Positions 14,920 to 18,333 of a stretch of DNA of 18,333 nt are shown one piece after another. The notes beneath the pieces were generated by a model, which saw only the letters and a list, made by a program, of their open reading frames with translations, was not told the origin of the DNA and searched no databases. Each line of letters opens with the position of its first letter. Position 1 is the stretch's first letter. The stretch covers positions 686 to 19,018 of the forward strand of contig DNHN01000341.1 in assembly GCA_003485825.1 (NCBI GenBank). The letters run 5' to 3'. This DNA comes from Bacteroidota bacterium (GTDB lineage: Bacteria; Bacteroidota; Bacteroidia; NS11-12g; UBA9320). The position numbers and the translations under genes were made by a program.

Positions 14920-15408
14920 GGGGATGACACAAGTTTAGCTAAGGCATTAGAACCTTCTTCACTTGATCAAACGAATATCAACGAAGCACTTACTGCCTAT
15001 ATAAGTGACAAGGATGAGTGCAATTCGAATTTTGATTTTAGTAATCAAGTGATGTTTTTTTATTTATCTACATTATCTAAACGTGATGCGAACACTGTCG
15101 AAGCAGTTTGTGGTATTCGTACAGAGGATAAAGAGAAACCATTTTTGACCGAACTGCGGTCTCCACTTGGTCAACTATCGTGGGACACTTTGAGATTCTA
15201 TGCTCCAAGTGTTCTAGAATATAATGGTTTTGTGTCTAATATTGGTGAATTCCCTGGTTTCCATTACACAAAAGAAATAGATGGACAAACTTGCTATTTG
15301 CGACCATATATCAAAATTTTGGATAAAAATTACATAAGGGTCACGTTCAGGTATGTAACTGCCGATGAAGAAGTCAAAGCTGAATGTGTAAGACTCTTTC
15401 ACAAATAG
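14890..15408 (+). CDS. Unrecognised orphan protein, probably with a frameshifted 5' end
   Basis: The open frame codes for up to 172 residues, with a mixed alpha/beta, soluble-looking sequence (F-F-Y-L-S-T-L-S-K-R; later C-Y-L-R-P-Y-I-K-I-L-D-K-N-Y-I-R-V-T-F-R-Y-V) and no signal peptide or membrane segment. No family was recognised. The start is a problem. The TTG at 14890 lies in a strong promoter, and the first in-frame ATG or GTG is only at about codon 53. An ATG at 14924, well placed after the promoter, is in another frame and stops after four codons. One extra base between it and 14935 would join M-T-Q-V to L-A-K-A-L-E-P-S, so a single-base deletion is likely. The listed left end is the frame limit, not a believed start. 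Confidence 0.55.
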   Translation: MLKSAVLLSLGDDTSLAKALEPSSLDQTNINEALTAYISDKDECNSNFDFSNQVMFFYLSTLSKRDANTVEAVCGIRTEDKEKPFLTELRSPLGQLSWDTLRFYAPSVLEYNGFVSNIGEFPGFHYTKEIDGQTCYLRPYIKILDKNYIRVTFRYVTADEEVKAECVRLFHK

Positions 15409-15433
15409 AAAAGGCTAATCACCAACACTATGA

Positions 15434-15479
15434 ATACGTAGTGCCGCTTTTATACGCGCTATAAGGCGGCATTACGCAT
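15434..15479. terminator. Strong hairpin between convergent genes
   Basis: A stem of about 20 base pairs (15434-15454 with 15460-15479) closes a five-base CGCGC loop, with one A/C mismatch, one bulged T and two G/T pairs. The GC-rich part is TGCCGC against GCGGCA. It lies between the orphan gene (plus) and the DUF6268-like gene (minus), so it may end transcription from both sides. No T-tract follows on either side, so a REP-like repeat is the alternative. Confidence 0.6.
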
Positions 15480-15525
15480 AGACAAGACCGTTAGTTCAGA
15501 CGAGAACTAATTACTTAAAATAGCC

Positions 15526-16638
15526 CTATTTGCTTACCAGATTAAGGCTCACATTTACGTAAGGCATTGGGCTCAGTGTATTACTAAGGGTATACGTCTG
15601 GTCTCCGAAGAAGCCTCTATAAAAATCCTTATTGTCCGTGGCTGTTAGGTCATCAATGTTGTAGGCATAGTTGAGTATCACTCCCGCTTGGACACCCATC
15701 CATACAAAGCCTTTTATCTGCTTTTGATAATCTACTCTAGCTCGAATCTCACTTCTACGTAGTTCTAAATTCTGTGCGTTGAAACCAGTATTATACAATC
15801 GGTACGATGTGCCTTCTAGCTCATACCCTGCAAGTAGTATGTTTCGTGCATCTATTTTTCTGCGGTAGAAGGCTCTGGCTGGAAAAAGTATTTCCGTTCC
15901 CCATTTTCGGTTTGCGGCGGTGTAGTTATACATTACCACAGGTATATAGTTCAGTTCACCAGCTCTGTAGGTTCTAGATACTCCTACGCCCCATTGCTTT
16001 CTATCATTGGGTCGCTTACCCCATAATGCTGTTCCCGAGTATTTGGTATTCGCCAAATCTGGCCCTTCTGTAGACGAACCAAAGGTGTAGTTACCATTTT
16101 GCTCTGCCATCAGTTGCAAGATAAGAAAGTTCGTTTCGCCCAATGGCTTGAAAAGCGTCGTATTCAAGTTGATACTTGTGAGTCCGCCACTAATCTCGTC
16201 CAAAAGTGTGTTGTGGTCACCCGCGTTTGCCAATTGGTTGGTCGTTATCCGCGATTGATTGAATCCACCTCCTACTTGCAAAACAAACTTAGACTTAGAT
16301 ATCACAGGAATATTTGCATTAAGTCGTATCCCGTGATAGTTGAGATCACTTTGGTCATTTCTTGCCACATTATCGTCTGGTTTATGTGCTCCTTCGTTTG
16401 ACGTTTTTAATGTTCCTGTTCCAGTCACATCGTACCCTATGGAAAGAAACCGGTTGGGACTAAGATCAAATATTTTCGGGCTACAATACGTTGTTATTTC
16501 TCCTACATCCTCTACATCGTCGTACATGCTGTAGTCCTCTTCTTCTTCCACGAAAGAAGAATCTATTTGAGAAAAACCCAACGCCGCAAAACTTGACACA
16601 AATAGGGTAAGGGCAAAACGCTTAAGAACTACTCTCAT
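15526..16638 (-). CDS. Outer-membrane beta-barrel protein, DUF6268-like
   Basis: This 370-residue protein has a signal peptide (about 1-23, ending G-F-S-Q), then an acidic stretch (E-E-E-E-D-Y-S-M-Y-D-D-V-E-D, about 31-44), then alternating beta strands throughout (for example F-V-L-Q-V-G-G-G-F-N, L-I-L-Q-L-M-A-E-Q-N, Y-V-N-V-S-L-N-L at the end). This fits an outer-membrane barrel of the DUF6268 kind found in Bacteroidota; the function is unknown. It is the last gene of a three-gene unit, starting four bases after the DUF2147 stop. The acidic segment near the N-terminus would face the periplasm and might bind a cation or a partner, but that is speculation. Confidence 0.7.
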   Translation of the reverse strand: MRVVLKRFALTLFVSSFAALGFSQIDSSFVEEEEDYSMYDDVEDVGEITTYCSPKIFDLSPNRFLSIGYDVTGTGTLKTSNEGAHKPDDNVARNDQSDLNYHGIRLNANIPVISKSKFVLQVGGGFNQSRITTNQLANAGDHNTLLDEISGGLTSINLNTTLFKPLGETNFLILQLMAEQNGNYTFGSSTEGPDLANTKYSGTALWGKRPNDRKQWGVGVSRTYRAGELNYIPVVMYNYTAANRKWGTEILFPARAFYRRKIDARNILLAGYELEGTSYRLYNTGFNAQNLELRRSEIRARVDYQKQIKGFVWMGVQAGVILNYAYNIDDLTATDNKDFYRGFFGDQTYTLSNTLSPMPYVNVSLNLVSK

Positions 16639-16642
16639 ACGG

Positions 16643-17122
16643 TTAGTTTTTCTTCTTAATCTTTATTCTTTTCCATGTGTCGGTTCTTCCCAACGCTTTC
16701 ACACCGACATATCCCCTGATGTCGAGCACGTCATTTTTCATTGTGATTACACAACTGTAAAGACTCCCACTTTCAGGATCATAAATAGTCCCTCCTGACC
16801 ACTCTTTACTTTCTTCGTCGTACACGAAATCCTTTAGCATTCTGTATCCTCTTAGTGGAACATTTCTCATTTTTTCGTCTTCATTGTTTTTGTCCACTTT
16901 TGGCTTTTGAGTAGCAGGATCTATCGGCTCTCTTAACCATACTATTTTACCATAGTACTTAGAACCTATTTTCTCTATTTTTACTCGTGCCTTGCCATTG
17001 CTTGGCTCCCATAGCCCAATAATATCGTCACCCCCGTCTTGAACGGAAGCTGGGCTAGAAGTAAAACTACTGATTGTAAAAAGTAGTGCTAGTGCACCTA
17101 TTAATGTGATGATTTTTTTCAT
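16643..17122 (-). CDS. DUF2147 domain protein, exported
   Basis: This 159-residue protein has a signal peptide (about 1-25) and then the DUF2147 domain: I-I-G-L-W-E-P (34-40), A-R-V-K-I-E-K-I-G-S-K-Y-Y-G-K-I-V-W-L (45-63), G-G-T-I-Y-D-P-E-S-G (110-119) and L-D-I-R-G-Y-V-G (133-140). The family is exported and its role is unknown; the short barrel-like domain is often suspected to bind a ligand. The gene lies nine bases after the lipoprotein gene and four bases before the DUF6268-like gene, so the three products probably act together in the envelope. Confidence 0.87.
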   Translation of the reverse strand: MKKIITLIGALALLFTISSFTSSPASVQDGGDDIIGLWEPSNGKARVKIEKIGSKYYGKIVWLREPIDPATQKPKVDKNNEDEKMRNVPLRGYRMLKDFVYDEESKEWSGGTIYDPESGSLYSCVITMKNDVLDIRGYVGVKALGRTDTWKRIKIKKKN

Positions 17123-17131
17123 GATATGTAT

Positions 17132-17647
17132 TTATTTTTTGTGATAGTTAATGCTAAACACCAATTCCATGTTTAGGTTTAAGTCGTCGTCTAAATCTTC
17201 TTTTATAGTTGCATCCGCGATGATGTAGCTTTTACCGTCAAAAAGTATAGCTTTAAGTTGTTCTTGTACATCGGCTACTTCTAGATCCACTTTTTCACTA
17301 TTGTCTTCTACATTGGCAAAGGCTACATTTTGCATTGGGAAATTATCTGAGAATACCTGTAGATTAATAGATTCCAATAAGTTTAGGTTGCTCGTATCTA
17401 TAGTAGCCGCTGCGGACGTTAAGGTCACGTCTACTATTTGTTCTTTCGTAATCCCGTTTTCCTTGATATACTCGGCTATATTGGAACTTATTTCTGCTTG
17501 GCACGTATTACTACCTTCAAATAGAGGTCCGCTTGCTGTGAGCACAGTATTAATAGTAAATTCTTTGCTATTATTCGCTTCTGGTGTGCATGCTACCATG
17601 AGTGATAACAGGCTAAAAACGAGAATGGATGATTGTAATATTTTCAT
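17132..17647 (-). CDS. Lipoprotein of unknown function
   Basis: This 171-residue protein has a signal peptide ending in the lipobox L-M-V-A-C20, followed by T-P-E-A. The mature part is rich in short strands and acidic residues, with V-T-L-T-S-A-A-A-T-I-D and a late K-S-Y-I-I-A-D-A-T-I-K-E-D-L-D-D-D. No family was recognised. It resembles small uncharacterised Bacteroidota lipoproteins with an immunoglobulin-like or lipocalin-like fold, but this is only an impression. It is the first gene of the unit with the DUF2147 and DUF6268-like genes, preceded by about 96 bases that include the hairpin of the next gene. No good -7 box was found there. Confidence 0.72.
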   Translation of the reverse strand: MKILQSSILVFSLLSLMVACTPEANNSKEFTINTVLTASGPLFEGSNTCQAEISSNIAEYIKENGITKEQIVDVTLTSAAATIDTSNLNLLESINLQVFSDNFPMQNVAFANVEDNSEKVDLEVADVQEQLKAILFDGKSYIIADATIKEDLDDDLNLNMELVFSINYHKK

Positions 17648-17721
17648 TTGTTATGTTTAAATATGCTTCTACAATTATACAATAAAAACCAACTGATTGT
17701 GGTAAAAGTGAAAAAGACAAT

Positions 17722-17744
17722 AGTCTGAACCCTCTATCCAGACT
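17722..17744 (-). terminator. Terminator-like hairpin of the asparagine synthetase B-like gene
   Basis: AGTCTG (17722-17727) and CAGACT (17739-17744) form a six-base stem that touches the stop codon. On the minus strand it is followed by a T-rich stretch (17702-17720), the arrangement of an intrinsic terminator, although the loop of 11 bases is large. Confidence 0.5.
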
Positions 17745-18333
17745 TACGTTTTCTGTTTTTTCTTTTTTACACTCGGGAAAAGAATGTTATTCAGTATCAA
17801 TCTGTACCCTGGAGAATTGGGATGCAGTGCAAGATCGGTAGGTGGTTCTCCTACCATATGCTGATAGTCTTCTGGATCATGTCCTCCATAGAAAGTAAAC
17901 TGTCCTTTACCAAAAGTACCGTGAATGTAGCGTGCTTCGTCCAAGCTTTTATTCTCCCCCATGATAATGACCGTACTTTTCACTTGGTCCTTATGGAACG
18001 CCGTAGTCTGCCCCATAAATCCCTTCACTATACGCTCGTGATTTTGGGTAAGAATCGTTGGTATCACATCCCATTTAGCACTAAACTCATTGAGTGCAAA
18101 AAGATCATTGTCCTCACGTACACCTCTAGATCTAGGGTCTACATCTATACTACTTACCTCATACTTCATAGGATTCATTTCTATTTTAAAATCCTTAAAA
18201 GCAAAGCTTTTTTCATAATCCAGTTGAGCTTGTGCTCCTTGGTCTATAGGATCTCCATCAAACATACGCTCACATATATCTACACCATCTGCTGCCATAG
18301 CTATATCATAACTATCTGTAGCACTGCACATGG
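17744..18333 (-). CDS. Bacteroidota asparagine synthetase B-like protein (C-terminal part)
   Basis: The frame is open to the right edge; the C-terminal 196 or so residues are visible. It contains the ends of several conserved blocks: M-C-S-A-T-D-S-Y-D-I-A, A-K-W-D-V-I-P-T-I-L-T-Q-N-H, F-M-G-Q-T-T-A-F, Y-G-G-H-D-P-E-D-Y-Q-H, P-N-S-P-G-Y-R-L-I-L-N-N-I-L-F-P and the basic tail K-K-K-K-Q-K-T. This is the family that databases call asparagine synthetase B in Bacteroidota. In the visible part there is no sign of a real AsnB synthetase domain, and the blocks look more like a ThuA/amidotransferase-like fold, so the name is doubtful. The start lies outside the window. A terminator-like hairpin overlaps the stop codon. 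Confidence 0.82.
   Translation of the reverse strand, partial: MCSATDSYDIAMAADGVDICERMFDGDPIDQGAQAQLDYEKSFAFKDFKIEMNPMKYEVSSIDVDPRSRGVREDNDLFALNEFSAKWDVIPTILTQNHERIVKGFMGQTTAFHKDQVKSTVIIMGENKSLDEARYIHGTFGKGQFTFYGGHDPEDYQHMVGEPPTDLALHPNSPGYRLILNNILFPSVKKKKQKT

Overview
The window looks like a chromosomal segment of a free-living, probably marine member of the Bacteroidota. The evidence is an AT-rich composition, an absence of clear Shine-Dalgarno sites, Bacteroidota-type promoters (a TAnnTTTG -7 box, in two cases preceded by TTTG or TTG at 19 nt), and several families typical of that phylum (a CstB-like persulfide dioxygenase, DUF6268-like and DUF2147 proteins, a DUF6252-like lipoprotein, and the Bacteroidota protein conventionally labelled asparagine synthetase B). 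No tRNA, rRNA or CRISPR array was seen.

Region 1 (1-4616, all minus strand) is the most functionally suggestive part. In transcription order it holds an outer-membrane porin, a membrane-anchored FMN-binding protein with a covalent flavinylation motif, a Crp/Fnr-type regulator, a persulfide dioxygenase fused to two rhodanese domains (CstB-like), and a MauE/DoxX-like membrane protein that runs off the left edge. The first three are tightly packed, and the last two form a second unit with its own promoter. Together they suggest sulfide/persulfide handling and envelope redox chemistry.

Region 2 (4783-6136, minus strand) is a translationally coupled trio: DUF3820 protein, DUF1905/YdeI-like protein, and SAM methyltransferase. 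A truncated IS1595-type transposase fragment (6218-6436) lies just upstream and may have replaced the native 5' end of the trio.

Region 3 (6625-10728, plus strand) is a row of apparently independent genes: a small multidrug export-type membrane protein, a secreted class C beta-lactamase-like serine hydrolase, a YbdG-like MscS channel, and a small HPF/RaiA-like ribosome-associated protein whose promoter can be recognised.

Region 4 (10870-12413) is gene-poor and AT-rich. It holds a small lipoprotein (minus strand), an internally deleted IS1595 transposase that stays in frame across the deletion, and about 445 bases with no convincing gene.

Region 5 (12414-15408, plus strand) has a CDP-alcohol phosphatidyltransferase, a cytosolic 5'-nucleotidase followed after one base by an RsuA/RluE-type pseudouridine synthase, and an unrecognised orphan gene whose 5' end looks frameshifted downstream of a very good promoter. 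A strong hairpin separates it from the next operon.

Region 6 (15526-18333, minus strand) contains an envelope operon (lipoprotein, DUF2147 protein, DUF6268-like outer-membrane protein) and, at the right edge, the C-terminal part of the Bacteroidota asparagine synthetase B-like protein followed by a terminator-like hairpin.
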